This document shows, piece after piece, positions 44,666-54,833 of a DNA stretch of 64,000 bases. A program made the position numbers and the translations under genes. Origin of the DNA: Halorubrum aquaticum (GTDB lineage Archaea; Halobacteriota; Halobacteria; Halobacteriales; Haloferacaceae); assembly GCF_900113615.1 (NCBI RefSeq), contig NZ_FOPZ01000004.1, positions 124,001 to 188,000 of the forward strand, read 5' to 3'. Numbering within the stretch: the stretch's first letter is position 1; each line of letters begins with the position of its first letter. Under the pieces are notes generated by a model that was given only the letters and a program-made list of their open reading frames with translations, was not told the origin of the DNA and ran no database searches.

Positions 44666-45892
44666 ATGATGAATGATCGTACATTTTTGACCATAAAAAT
44701 ATATTTATTATGTATATTCATACTAATCACTATTGTCCACCGGGCACTGCCCAATGTGAGAATATTTTCACTAAGTCTATTTTCAATTCATGTATATTTT
44801 ATAGCATTGGTTCTAGTATTGGTTTACTCTTTGATTGTAGTTAAAAAAATAGCTATTAACAGATATTTGGTGATTTTACTATTATTTGTGATCTTCTCTA
44901 TTTTTCAATCAGTCATCTCAATCTATCCGATCAATGATACATATCTATTCACTTTCACATCAGTGTCTGTATTACTTGCTGTCTTCTTATATTCTATAAC
45001 TTCCATGGATATAGTAGATAAATTAATACAAATTATTTTTGTTGTCACGTGTTTTATATTATTAATATCTGTGTTGGAATTCATAACCGGTTTTCATTTA
45101 CCAGTAAGTCGATTGTCAAATGATTCCTATTATGGACAGTTTTCATCAGCGATATATTATAATAGGAATAATTTTTCATTTGTACTCTCTATGGTTACTC
45201 CTCTCGTAGTCTATTCAATAGTATCTAAAAACAATACAGAATTCTATGATCTGATAAATATGGTTATGTTACTGTATATCTTTTTTGTAATTTATCATAA
45301 TGAATCACGTGCTGCGGTTGTTTCATACCTATTGAGTATTCTTATTATATTTATCATGTATTATGGTGAGAATTATGTTAAGATCTTATGGATGAGGTTC
45401 GGATTATTAATCTATTTGATCTCTACCATAACATACATTCTACTTCCTTTAGTAATAGAAAATCCATTTGATCAAGATATCAATAACAGTTTACATGTAC
45501 GTTGGGAATTGATGTATAGAGGAGCAGAGTACATCTATGGTAATCCATTAATTGGTTCTGGTCTTGGGGAATTTGATAGAGCAACATCAACCGCTACGAT
45601 AGGATACTTACCGACTACCCCACATAATTGGATAATCCAACTAGGTGTTGAGACCGGAATTCTAGGTTTGATTTTATTTGTACTCTTAGTAGGAACGCTA
45701 ATCGATCAACTAGTTATATTATATCAAGAAGATAAGGCAGATTGGGCTCTACCCATCTCTGTCTCATTGTTACTTTTTCCTATTAGTGGGCTAGGACCAA
45801 GTGATGTGCTAGTCAACACACAAATTTTCTGGATTATTCTCAATTTAGCAATTATAATCACCATTGTTTCAAAAAATCCTAGGTGGGAATAA
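44666..45892 (+). CDS. O-antigen ligase/polymerase-like membrane protein
   Basis: 408 residues with about eleven predicted membrane helices and one large outer loop (about 270-325). The loop holds the family's Arg and His positions: SLHVRWELMYRGAEYIYGNPLIGSGLGEFDRATS and TTPHNWIIQLGVETGILGL. This is the layout of the O-antigen ligase/Wzy family (PF04932). In this context it could polymerise a glycan repeat or transfer it to a lipid or protein. Very AT-rich compared with the flanking haloarchaeal genes, which points to transfer. Confidence 0.75.
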   Translation: MMNDRTFLTIKIYLLCIFILITIVHRALPNVRIFSLSLFSIHVYFIALVLVLVYSLIVVKKIAINRYLVILLLFVIFSIFQSVISIYPINDTYLFTFTSVSVLLAVFLYSITSMDIVDKLIQIIFVVTCFILLISVLEFITGFHLPVSRLSNDSYYGQFSSAIYYNRNNFSFVLSMVTPLVVYSIVSKNNTEFYDLINMVMLLYIFFVIYHNESRAAVVSYLLSILIIFIMYYGENYVKILWMRFGLLIYLISTITYILLPLVIENPFDQDINNSLHVRWELMYRGAEYIYGNPLIGSGLGEFDRATSTATIGYLPTTPHNWIIQLGVETGILGLILFVLLVGTLIDQLVILYQEDKADWALPISVSLLLFPISGLGPSDVLVNTQIFWIILNLAIIITIVSKNPRWE

Positions 45893-46054
45893 CTTGACAA
45901 AAATTAATAAATATTCTCATTCTATTGTGACGCTTATCAGACAATATACTCTGACATTCTTCTTTAGGAGAATTCTGATACTGCTGACCTGTCGCTGTGG
46001 AGTCGAAGAGGACAAGCGTACCGCGTCAGTAGTGCCTGACACGGAATGACTCTT
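45893..46054. other. Spacer between ligase-like gene and IS relic
   Basis: No gene. Near 45985-46055 composition returns to GC-rich. Confidence 0.25.
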
Positions 46055-47201
46055 CTTGCCGTGTTGAACGCAAGACTGCAGCAACATCGGATTTTTGATA
46101 TTCGATCTTCTACCGGTAGCGGCGCTTTAGCTGTAGATTCTCAGATCGGCCGATCCGATTCGAGCGGAATTGTGCGGCGACCAAAGCATCAGTTTCACAA
46201 GATACCAGGTAAAGCATGAGGTGGACGATGGCGATGCCTCTCCCGGATATATTCGGAGAAGAGAGCAGGCGGCGAGTTAAGCTCGCCGCCTGCTCGAGGT
46301 AATGGACGATACACTTCCGTGTGAGTTCCCGGAACTGGCCGTGCCAGCTCCGGGAGCAGATCTCGTCGCCGTCGTCTTTTAGCATCGCAAACACGGTCTC
46401 ACTCATTGACCGCTGATTGTAGACATCATCGTCAATTCTGGCGTTGTGAGCTTTCTTGAGTGCGTTTTGCTCGCAGTGTTTGATCACTGGTCGCGTAGAC
46501 GCGTCACGACAGGCTTGCGGAGATCACTCCACGAGTACATTTTGTCGGCCAGCAACGCCTGCAGGTCTTCGGCGTTCCGCCGAAAGACCTGCAGCCCGAT
46601 ATGGCCGTCATAGGCTTTCTTCGTCGTGAAATGAGCGTCCATGATAGCAAGAGAATCCGTGTCAACAAGCAGCGTTGTTTTCATCGCGTTGAACGAGTAA
46701 CCGACCCGATTCCGGTAGTGTGAGCTGGCTTGATCACGCTGAAATCCGCTGGCGTCGATCAACGCGGTGCCTGAGAGCCCCGCCTGCTCCGCCGAGGCGC
46801 GGAGCAGGCGGCGCAGTTCTTTCATCGGGAATTCATCGTCCCAGACGCTGAAAGATGTGTAATCCGGAGATGCCTCAAGATCAAACACACCGAGAATTCC
46901 CGGCATTTCGTTGAGATAGTCTTCGAGCCTCCGAAGCGGCTTGTTGATCTCCTCTTTGAGCAGAAGGAGCGCGATTTTGGTGGACTTGGCGTACCCGTTG
47001 TCGCCGTCGGCGACAGCGGGTACGTCTGGTTGTTCAACATGGTTCGTGGCGAATTCGTGAAACGTCTGTGCGAGGGTCTTGAGACGTCCCATATCGCCAG
47101 ACGGCGTCCAAATCCCGTGAAATCAGCGATACGATCCGCAGACGGCGTCGGCGTTCAACGGAGCATCCTCGATGAAGCGGGAGATTTGTGTCATAGGCAA
47201 C
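46055..47201 (-). mobile_element. Decayed IS5-family element (second type)
   Basis: Degenerate ends resemble those of 52301-53412 (CTTGCCGTGTTGAACGCAAG at 46055; GGCAAC at 47196-47201). The transposase is split. MGRLKTLAQTFHEF...SDLRKPVVT runs from 47092 to about 46500, and VIKHCEQNALKKAHNARIDD continues in another frame to 46110. Comparison with the intact relative at 52453-53319 shows a single indel at the DLR...STRPV junction. Catalytic context ALIDASGFQRDQ and NQRSMSETVF is still readable. Confidence 0.7.
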
Positions 47202-47556
47202 CGAATCTTCCCGCTTCAACTCCTTTGATTTAGTGGCCTACCTCGCTGCTGTATGGCGATTCAACACAGCCTTTGAGACCGAATATATATTATATGAGTT
47301 CCGATCTGAAGGTGACTTTTGTAGATACCAAGTTAGCGTCTCCTTCAACAATTTTTCTGGCATATGATCATAGGGTTTCGCCCTGACTGTCAAGTGGTGA
47401 CTACAATCGTACAGAGATACTGGAACAGGTTTATGACTCGATATCCAAAATGAGAGCGCTGGTCTGGTAACATCATCACCAGCGAATATGGCCGTATAAT
47501 TCATACTAGCTGTGGCCTATATTTTTCGAGTACTAATCAATAGTCAGACAATAAGG
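47202..47556. other. Gene-free stretch between IS relic and glycosyltransferase gene
   Basis: AT-rich. The minus-strand frame at 47238-47504 has no recognisable feature and runs through poor codons. I see nothing that can be supported as a gene. Confidence 0.3.
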
Positions 47557-48762
47557 TCAATTGTTGTTTGAGATATTTTTGAATACATTGACTAATAAGT
47601 CTACAGAATCAGATATATCAAACTGTTCTTCAACAGTTTCTTGCCCTTTTTTTGAAATTTGGTCTACTTTATCAGGGTTTGTTAGTAAATCTTCAATAGC
47701 TTCTGTGAGAGCATTTGTGTTTCTAGGTGGAACAAGAATTCCATTATCCTCATTAGTTATTAATTCAGGTATTCCTGAGATGGTTGTTGAAATACACGCT
47801 GTTCGTGATGCCATAGCTTCCTTCAAAACAACCGGCATCGCATCTCGATCTCCATCTTTTGCTACAACACATGGTAGAACAAAAATATTTGCCTCGTTGA
47901 ATTCACTTCGTAATCTTTCATCTGAAACATTACCTAAAATGGATACGTTATCTTGAATTCCATATTCATTAATCTGATTCCTTAGCTTTTGTTTATCTTC
48001 TCCGTCACCAATGATATGATATTCTAGATCATATCCATTTGACACTAACCTCTCAATAGAATTTATTGCGTATTTATATCCTTTTTTCTCTACTAAGCGA
48101 CCAACTGTCAAAATACGATTGTTTATTTTACATCCATTATATTTGAATTTATCTACCTCTGTCGTAGCCGGTATTACTGATATACTATTTTGTATTCCTA
48201 CCTGATTCCTCAAATACTGTTTGTTGTATCTAGTTGGCACTATAACCTGATTCATAGCATCACATATTTCTTTAATTTGCCTATTGTCTAGCTCTTTAAA
48301 TATTTCAACAGCATGTGCAGTAACCACACAGGGTTTGTCATGATACTTAGCAGCATGAATTTCACCAAGTCTTGTTTCCTTAGCAAAGTGACCATGGATA
48401 ACATCGATTTCAAAATCAAGCTTTTCTATAAAATCAGAACATTTTTTCCCAAGTAGTAACGTATGAAGAACACGTTTTATAGAGAATGAAGATTTGAATA
48501 CATGCCTTGGACTATTGAATGTCATATTTAGTATTTTTCTACTAGCTAATTGATGAAAGTCAGAATAGGATATTTCTCCATAATATGTTGGAATATCAAT
48601 TTTTCTGTGTTTTTCATGAGTAATACTTTCGTTAGATTTGGCCAGAGCAAACACAGCTACATTATGTCCTCGTTTTTTCAATTCATGTATCTCATTTATT
48701 ATGAAACTCTCAGATAACATTGGGTATGTTCCCACATAATATAGTATTCCTAGGTCTGTCAT
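47557..48762 (-). CDS. Glycosyltransferase family 4 (GT-B)
   Basis: 401 residues from the ATG at 48762 (an ATG five codons upstream is possible). N-terminal acceptor domain: YPMLSESFIINEIHELKKRGHNV, DVIHGHFAKETRLG, VVTAHAVEIFK. C-terminal donor domain: ILTVGRLVEKKGYKYAI, YHIIGDGEDKQKL, VSILGNVSDERLRSEF, and the FVLPCVVAKDGDRDAMPVVLKEAMASR motif with the Glu typical of GT4. It retains the anomeric configuration of the donor sugar. AT-rich and flanked by IS relics. Probably adds one sugar of the surface glycan. Confidence 0.85.
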   Translation of the reverse strand: MTDLGILYYVGTYPMLSESFIINEIHELKKRGHNVAVFALAKSNESITHEKHRKIDIPTYYGEISYSDFHQLASRKILNMTFNSPRHVFKSSFSIKRVLHTLLLGKKCSDFIEKLDFEIDVIHGHFAKETRLGEIHAAKYHDKPCVVTAHAVEIFKELDNRQIKEICDAMNQVIVPTRYNKQYLRNQVGIQNSISVIPATTEVDKFKYNGCKINNRILTVGRLVEKKGYKYAINSIERLVSNGYDLEYHIIGDGEDKQKLRNQINEYGIQDNVSILGNVSDERLRSEFNEANIFVLPCVVAKDGDRDAMPVVLKEAMASRTACISTTISGIPELITNEDNGILVPPRNTNALTEAIEDLLTNPDKVDQISKKGQETVEEQFDISDSVDLLVNVFKNISNNN

Positions 48763-48809
48763 GATAAAACGGATCATCTGTATTCACAAAACTGTTGTTA
48801 AATGAATTC

Positions 48810-49873
48810 GAGGGTGTCATAGAACGGTTACCACACGAAAGAGCAGGGTGAACGCTGAGGTGGTATGTGTCCAGCGACCCTACAAGATGATCCTTCGGTA
48901 GAGTCGTTCTTCAATGTCGCGGAAACTGAGACGTTAGCGTTGTTTGAGCATCTCTCCTTCAAATTTCTCGAAGAGTTCGACGTGTTCACCCCGGCGAAGA
49001 CGGGGCGAACACGAGAGCACGAGCCGCCAGAAATGATGCGTGGCTTCTTCCATTGCTACTACCACGATATCTACGGAATTCGTCCGTTGATCGAGAGCTT
49101 CGGAACACGGTTGTCTGGCTGAGCTGTGGGTTCGATCGACCGCCTTCCAGAGACGCGGTCGATCGCTTCCCCACTGACCTTGAACACGTCGTTGACGAAG
49201 TCTTCGACCGGCTTGTCGAGCAGGCCGCCCGGCGCGGCCTGCTCCTTGACTTTCTTCATTGATTCAACTGACGTGAGAGCTATGCCTGCCGATCAAGACG
49301 CGTCGAAGTGCTACGATCCAACCGACGACGAGTACTACTACGGCTACGGTTGTACGATCGTCTCGACCGGGCAAAAGGTCCCGATAGCGGCGGAGTTCAC
49401 AGAAAGTAAGCAAGCGCCAGAAAAGACGGCGATGCGCGTCACCCGTGACGCGCTCGCCGTCAAGCAACCGATGTGGATGGTCGGTGACAGCGCCTATGAC
49501 ACGCTCGACTGGCACGACCACCTGCTGGCCGCAGGAGTCGTGCCAGTCGCTCCGTACAACGCACGAACACCGACAACCCGAAAGACATCGATTACAGGGT
49601 CGAAGACCGTATCGAGGAACATAGCGAGGACGTACAGCTGAAGCAATCGACGCTAGATGAGACGTACAACCGACGGACAGGAGTCAAACGAACCAACGAA
49701 TCAGTGAAAGACTGTGGCCTCGGGCGTGCGTTCGCCCGAGGCCGCGCTCACGCACGAGCGCAGGTATTCCTCCGCTGTGCCTTCGCCTCGTCGTCGCTAT
49801 TACCAACTACGAACGCGGAGACACTCCGGGAAGCACGATCATCACGGTGTGAGAAGAATTCTAGGACACCTTC
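48810..49873 (+). mobile_element. Decayed IS4-like DDE element
   Basis: Imperfect inverted ends: GAGGGTGTCATAGAA (48810-48824) and the complement of GAAGGTGTCCTAGAA (49859-49873). The transposase starts at 48865 (MCPATLQDDPSVESFFNV). It is broken by frameshifts near 49060, 49240, 49570 and 49720; the pieces read RELRNTVVWLSCGFDRPPSRD, IDSTDVRAMPADQD, WMVGDSAYDTLDWHDHL and YNRRTGVKRTNESVKDCGL. These include the two Asp and the Glu-region segments. Inactive. Confidence 0.7.
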
Positions 49874-49897
49874 TCACTTTCAACTACTAATCACCAT

Positions 49898-50609
49898 ACA
49901 TGCGAGTGGGCGTGATCGAGTGGATTCATGATCGGTGTTTAATCAGCGATCTAATGCTGTTTTCGTGGAATTTGTCGTGGAAGGCCTTCGCGTCGTAGCA
50001 GCGATCAGCAGCGAGAATTCACAGATCGCCACGTCGTGCGGGCGACCTGCGGGCCGATCTTGGAATCGTGTTTCATGGAAGTTGTCGAGTGTATGCTGGT
50101 GAATTTCGACATCCACGAAAGCCGTGACATTCAGCGCTCGAACGCAGTAGTTAGTGCGGCTAGCGCAGTGGCGGCTAGGCTGATCACGATTAAAGCCAGT
50201 TGAATCGATAGCTGCGTGGCCGGTGCGTTTTTCGCCTGATGCGCCGAGAAACACAATCATGTTTTGGTCAAAATCCGGTCAAACCACGTGCGAAGTACCG
50301 TGTGGTGTGGAAGTCTGGTGGGCCCGATCTCTTCAAGGACGCTGGTCATTTCGCTGAGTAAATCCACCGCGACGCGGTAGTATTTGCTCAGTTCGATACG
50401 GGCGCATGTACGGTGAGCATTGCCCATTCAGCGAACCTGCCACCCCCTCAGGAGTCGGCGGGTTCGTCCGGACTAGCGACAACTGATTTAACCTTAACCA
50501 TCGTAACACACGTGAAGAAACGGATTTCGGATCCCACACTAATCCGTCTCTTCGCTTTCTACCCAGATCACGGAGTCGTCGGCTTCACGTCTAGCGAAAT
50601 TACAGAGCC
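49898..50609 (-). mobile_element. Truncated IS5-family (ISH1-like) relic
   Basis: Homologous in reverse orientation to the intact element at 1523-2448. The transposase-5' end is present up to the inverted repeat ending GGCTCTGTAATTTCG (minus strand, 50609), while the other end is missing. The frame is interrupted many times; short pieces such as TGHAAIDSTGFNRDQPSRH remain. It abuts the IS4-like relic, so one probably inserted into or recombined with the other. Confidence 0.75.
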
Positions 50610-50653
50610 TATGATTATAAGCAATCATAGCGGTTATATCCATCCTGATATTC

Positions 50654-52069
50654 ATGTCGTGTATGAACACAAAACAGGCTTTCAAGAAATTTATAGATTT
50701 TGAGGCAGAATTCTCTGTATTCTCTAAATCGTATAATGATGTCTATTATTGGGACCGAATCCGTTGTCAGGTGTTTTCAGAGATAGTAGAAAAGGTAGGC
50801 ATATGGTCTACGGATAAATCTTCTTTTGAGAGGCAGAGTGTAGATAGAAACCTGCTACTTGCTGGGTTTTCAAAGGCGATTCACTCGCTCCGATCGGTAC
50901 GAGATAGTCCTCTGTTTACAGGTAGGCGAGATATTTTATTCGCAGCTGCAGACACGTCTCGCCGACAGTATTTCAATGAAACTTATTGGGATGTTTTAGT
51001 TGATCCACTTGCTGATCAAATTGAGTACTCATATACAAGTCTCGAAGACAAATCTAAAATCAAAAAAATGTGTGATGATAATATTTGGACACATGATACG
51101 ACGGCTACTGATCAGATCCATTTCATTTCAAATATTTCGACTATATTAGGAGATACTGTAACTGTTAACGCTGACGCAGCCGACGATATTTACTTCCTTG
51201 AGAGGAAAATCCAAGATATTTTTGATGTGAATATAGATCTTATTGCGCGTATTCAGGATGAACTCACCCAACGAAAATACACGAAACCTCTATACGAGTT
51301 ACTTCTGAGGCGAATCGATCCAAAAGTGGTGATCATCCGTTACAATCCATCTAAGTCAACACTCATCGAAGTTTGCCAAGAGTTTGGAATTCCTGTTATT
51401 GAATTACAACATGGAGTTGATTCGGAATATTCTCCTGAAATTTCATATGGTGATTCGATTAATGGTGAGTTCTGTTTTCCAGATGTTTACTTCTCTTGGG
51501 GAGATTACTGGTGTAACAAACCAAACTTTCCGATTGATGACATTCGTGTTGTTGGCTGGCCATTCATAGAAACGATCTCAGAAGAATATATATTCTCAAA
51601 CCAGCAAAGAAAAATTCTATTTATTTCACAACCAACTTGTGGAGAGACACTTAGTCAAATTGCGGTTGAAGTAGCTGATACTATTGAACAAGAGGTCATC
51701 TATCGGCTACATCCAAACGAACGAAATGTTTGGAGATCATTATATCCTTGGTTGGAATCATCAAATGTATACATTGATTCAGGTGAAAGGTCGTTGTATG
51801 ATATCATGGGAGAATGTTGTACACAAGTTGGTACCGAATCAACTGCGCTGTATGAAGGACTCATGTTTAACCAAAATACATATATTTTAGACGAATTTGA
51901 TTCAGAAACTCATCCATGGTGTGAAATGGATGAGATAACTATATTTTCCGAGGCAGAAACTTTGTGTAAATATCTCAAAAAAACAAAAAACACAAATGTT
52001 GATTGTAGTAGATTCTTCAGACCGAATTCGATAAAAAACATACAACAAGAAATTTCGGACATCATTTGA
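50654..52069 (+). CDS. Capsule/sialyltransferase-like GT-B glycosyltransferase candidate
   Basis: 471 residues, AT-rich. The C-terminal half carries IPVIELQHGVDSEYSPE (about 250), FISQPTCGETLS, VIYRLHPNERNVW (about 355, an HP motif) and CTQVGTESTALYEGLMF (about 395, an S-type motif). HP and Ser-containing motifs like these define bacterial sialyl/polysialyltransferases and capsule transferases that use CMP-activated sugars, so this could transfer legionaminic acid. The N-terminal 200 residues match nothing I know. Assignment to an exact family is uncertain. Confidence 0.55.
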   Translation: MSCMNTKQAFKKFIDFEAEFSVFSKSYNDVYYWDRIRCQVFSEIVEKVGIWSTDKSSFERQSVDRNLLLAGFSKAIHSLRSVRDSPLFTGRRDILFAAADTSRRQYFNETYWDVLVDPLADQIEYSYTSLEDKSKIKKMCDDNIWTHDTTATDQIHFISNISTILGDTVTVNADAADDIYFLERKIQDIFDVNIDLIARIQDELTQRKYTKPLYELLLRRIDPKVVIIRYNPSKSTLIEVCQEFGIPVIELQHGVDSEYSPEISYGDSINGEFCFPDVYFSWGDYWCNKPNFPIDDIRVVGWPFIETISEEYIFSNQQRKILFISQPTCGETLSQIAVEVADTIEQEVIYRLHPNERNVWRSLYPWLESSNVYIDSGERSLYDIMGECCTQVGTESTALYEGLMFNQNTYILDEFDSETHPWCEMDEITIFSEAETLCKYLKKTKNTNVDCSRFFRPNSIKNIQQEISDII

Positions 52070-52243
52070 ATTCGCGCTTATGCCGTAAATTGTTGGTGAG
52101 TTAGAGTGCTGTTGCGAGAATGGTTTTCAGCGCTTCCACCCTGGTTTTCGGAAGACTTCACGTCGGAGTTGGAACGATCTGAGATACGGCGTAAGTCTAT
52201 CTTTAGAGATGCCTCGATGCGGCGAGAGCCAGTATCGCGATTT
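52070..52243. other. Spacer downstream of the transferase gene
   Basis: No gene supported. GC-rich fragments suggest decayed DNA. Confidence 0.25.
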
Positions 52244-52275
52244 GACATCCTCCTCCGCGTGAACGCGGAGGAATC
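52244..52275 (+). mobile_element. Hairpin end of a lost IS200/IS605 (TnpB) element
   Basis: GACATCCTCCTCCGCGTGAA followed by CGCGGAGGAATCC forms an eight-base stem (CCTCCGCG/CGCGGAGG at 52252-52259 and 52264-52271). This is the sequence and fold common at the end of haloarchaeal TnpB elements. The gene itself is gone. A related end is at 61298-61334. Confidence 0.45.
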
Positions 52276-52300
52276 CTGAGCATTGGAGATTTCATGCCTT

Positions 52301-53412
52301 GTTGCCTTGTTGAACGCAAGACAGCATCGGGGTAGGGTCGGTAACTCACGGTTTCACGGCGTTAAAGCACGGTTCTTACACTCAGAAGATGTAGTAGCTG
52401 CCGCTGGCGGTGGTCGTCAAAGGGTCAAAACTATGGTAGCTTACTCCCATGATCAGATGACGACGGCGATGCCTCTCCCAAATATGTCCGGAGAAGGGGG
52501 AGCAGGCGGCGAGTTAGGGCTCGCCGCCTGCGTTAGGTTATGGATGATGCACTTCCGCGTGAGCTCCCGGAACTGGCCGTGCCAGCTCCGGGAGCGCAGC
52601 TTCTTGCCGTCGTCTTCCTTCAACTGCGAGAAGCCCGTTTCACTCATCCAGCGCTGGTTGTAATCCTCGTTCATCCGGGCGTTGTGAGCCTTCTGTAACG
52701 GTGTTTGCTCCCTGTGCTTGATCAACGGTCGCGTTGAGTTGGAGCGACACTCCTCACGGAGGTCGCTCCAAGAGTAGTTCGCATCAGCAGACAACACGCG
52801 CAGGTCTTCCGCCGGAACGCGGAAGACCTGCATCCCAATATGACCGTCCCATGCTTTCTGCGTCGTGAAATGAACGTCCTTGATCGCTAGCGAATTCACG
52901 TCGATCAAGATCGTCGTCTTCATCGAGTGGAACGAGTAATTTGCGCGATCGCGGTAGTGGTGGCTGGTTTGATCGCGTTGAAAGCCGCTTGCGTCAATTA
53001 CAGCTTCACCACTCCAGCCCGCCTGCTCCGCGCTTCGGCGGAGTTCACGCATTCGGTACTCATTTTCCCACCGACAAAACGAACTGTAGTGCGGTGCGTC
53101 GTCGAGATCAAACACGGCGAGGACGCCGGGCATCTCGTTGAGGTAGTCTTCGGTCTCACGGAGACTCTTTTCGAGTTCGACGCGATACAGGATCAACGCG
53201 ATCTGTACCCACTCGGCGTACCCGTCCGCGCCGGACGGCGCGGCGGGTACGTCCGGATCATCAACATGCTGTTTGGCAAGCTCTCGACACATCCAAGCAA
53301 GCCGTCTGAGCGATGCCATATCGCCAGACGGCGTCCATTTCCGGGTTAATCTGGCGGAATTTACAGTAAGAGCGTCCGAGACCGTCGTCACTAGGCGGCA
53401 AAACAAGGCAAC
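52301..53412 (-). mobile_element. IS5-family element (second type), nearly intact
   Basis: Inverted ends GTTGCCTTGTT at 52301-52311 and 53402-53412. One long transposase frame fills it. I see no clear target duplication, so an end may have been altered. The decayed relative is at 46055-47201. Confidence 0.7.
52453..53319 (-). CDS. IS5-family transposase
   Basis: 288 residues from the ATG at 53319 (the frame is open from 53406, but the decayed relative begins at this position). Catalytic context: AVIDASGFQRDQTSHHYRDR (first Asp), VLSADANYSW (second Asp) and NQRWMSETGFSQLKEDDGKK (Glu). Four residues (LLRA in the relative at 46484-47092) are missing just after MRELRR, and YNQ is shortened, so activity is doubtful although the frame is open. 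Confidence 0.75.
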   Translation of the reverse strand: MASLRRLAWMCRELAKQHVDDPDVPAAPSGADGYAEWVQIALILYRVELEKSLRETEDYLNEMPGVLAVFDLDDAPHYSSFCRWENEYRMRELRRSAEQAGWSGEAVIDASGFQRDQTSHHYRDRANYSFHSMKTTILIDVNSLAIKDVHFTTQKAWDGHIGMQVFRVPAEDLRVLSADANYSWSDLREECRSNSTRPLIKHREQTPLQKAHNARMNEDYNQRWMSETGFSQLKEDDGKKLRSRSWHGQFRELTRKCIIHNLTQAASPNSPPAPPSPDIFGRGIAVVI

Positions 53413-53812
53413 TCATTTTCATTCTCCACGATGGTTACTGTCTGAGACTTGTGTTAAACCGGATATAGGTGTAGACGGCAAGAAATCACTTTCTGAGTGC
53501 TACCGCCGTGTGTTCAAAGACAGTACCGGTCTGATCGTTGAAAGTGCGGTCGTAATTCTCACAGAGAAACCGCTGAAACACCTAATAGCTGCCGTACCGA
53601 ATCATACATTTGTACGGCAGTGTGGGCAATAGACGCCGTTACGCCAGTGAACCTGTGCCAGCAGGTTCGCAGCTCAACGCTCCGAGACGAACGTATTGAT
53701 CGGGAACATTGTTCGTCGGGTGACGCGACCGCGTCACCCTTACCCGCTGTGACTTCCAGCTACTGCTGAGAACTGACCAACAATCCTTTACCCAAGAGCG
53801 TAGATCTTAATG
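53413..53812. other. Gene-free stretch with a strong hairpin
   Basis: No gene supported. The plus frame ending at 53632 has weak codon use. It contains the GGGTGACGCG/CGCGTCACCC palindrome described separately and a CAGCAGGTTCGCAG run. Confidence 0.3.
53718..53739. terminator. Perfect 10-bp hairpin
   Basis: GGGTGACGCG, two bases, then CGCGTCACCC. It lies about 75 bases past the convergent ends of the IS5 element and the GT42-like gene and could act as a transcription end or processing site. No U-tract follows, so a factor-independent terminator is uncertain. Confidence 0.35.
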
Positions 53813-54817
53813 TTAATTCGTATGTGTGTTATAGTGTGGAATTCTGGGATATAACGATGATACCTTTGTTTCAGTATACAGGTCTATGTTTTTATCCTTA
53901 AGTACAATTTCATTTAGCTCATAAATGATTTCTTCAAGTGTTATATTGTGGACACTAGGATCATTTGTACTATGTATCTCCTGTTTATTGGAACGAGATG
54001 ATTCAGGAATTGGAATATCCTTTTGTTTTAATTCATCGCGCTTGTGATCCCAGAAGTATTTATTATTCACCATATCAACACCACATAATATAATTTTTTC
54101 ATACCCTAACTTACATCCTAAAATTATAAGATAACTTATCGAACCGACTTTCTTAAATAAATATTCCATACTACTATTATTACTAAAATAGCCAGTTTGA
54201 TTTATGTACTGGAGCACAGATCGGAATTCTTTACGTGAATTACTGAGGACTGGTGGTAAGACAATGTCGGGAGAAAGAAGAATCGATTTTGATAACCAAT
54301 CTGGGTGTTTATTCAAATTGGTATTATGAAACCTACGTATATCTTTGAGGATGATGGGTATTGAGCTATATTCGTCTCTTTTATGATTTAACAAATTCCA
54401 GAAATCAATTCTCATTTGTACTCCCAAATCTTTACTGGGGACTTCAAATACATAATATGTAGGTGTGAAATCATGTAACGGCCATCTGTTAAGTCCAATT
54501 GAATCTTGTGATCCAATATATTCCCATTGGTCCTGACTGATATCATTTATTGAAGATCCAGAACCCAAAATGAAAAGTTCATCTGAGGATTTATGTGTTT
54601 GAATATTTTTATTATATAGTGGTATTCCAAACCCCGAATTTGTTAGTCTATCAACATATCTCTTTTGTTCAATAATATTTTTATCTATATATAAATTATA
54701 TAATTTAAATTTGCTGAGGGCTAAATCAAGGCTTTTACTTCCTATTTCAATCAACCCGTTCCTTTGGTAGGCATTAGTAACCTTTGACCAGAGACGTTCC
54801 ATAGGTAAGTTCGTCAC
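53813..54817 (-). CDS. GT42-like sialyl/legionaminyltransferase candidate
   Basis: 334 residues, AT-rich. The Rossmann-like core opens with ELFILGSGSSINDISQDQWEYI and QDSIGLNRW (about 80-112), the place of GNGPSL and the FRCNQF strand in CstII-type sialyltransferases. Later GCKLGYEKIILCGVDMV (about 235-250) matches their ALGYKEIYLSGIDF, and SVHNITLEEIIYELNEIVLKDKNIDLYTETKVSSL matches their catalytic-His segment and C-terminal helix. This supports a CMP-sugar transferase fold. With CMP-legionaminate made by the cluster at 36-44 kb, a legionaminyltransferase is a reasonable inference. Start at 54817 or 54802. Confidence 0.6.
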   Translation of the reverse strand: MTNLPMERLWSKVTNAYQRNGLIEIGSKSLDLALSKFKLYNLYIDKNIIEQKRYVDRLTNSGFGIPLYNKNIQTHKSSDELFILGSGSSINDISQDQWEYIGSQDSIGLNRWPLHDFTPTYYVFEVPSKDLGVQMRIDFWNLLNHKRDEYSSIPIILKDIRRFHNTNLNKHPDWLSKSILLSPDIVLPPVLSNSRKEFRSVLQYINQTGYFSNNSSMEYLFKKVGSISYLIILGCKLGYEKIILCGVDMVNNKYFWDHKRDELKQKDIPIPESSRSNKQEIHSTNDPSVHNITLEEIIYELNEIVLKDKNIDLYTETKVSSLYPRIPHYNTHTN

Positions 54818-54833
54818 TACAAGTGCTTATGAA

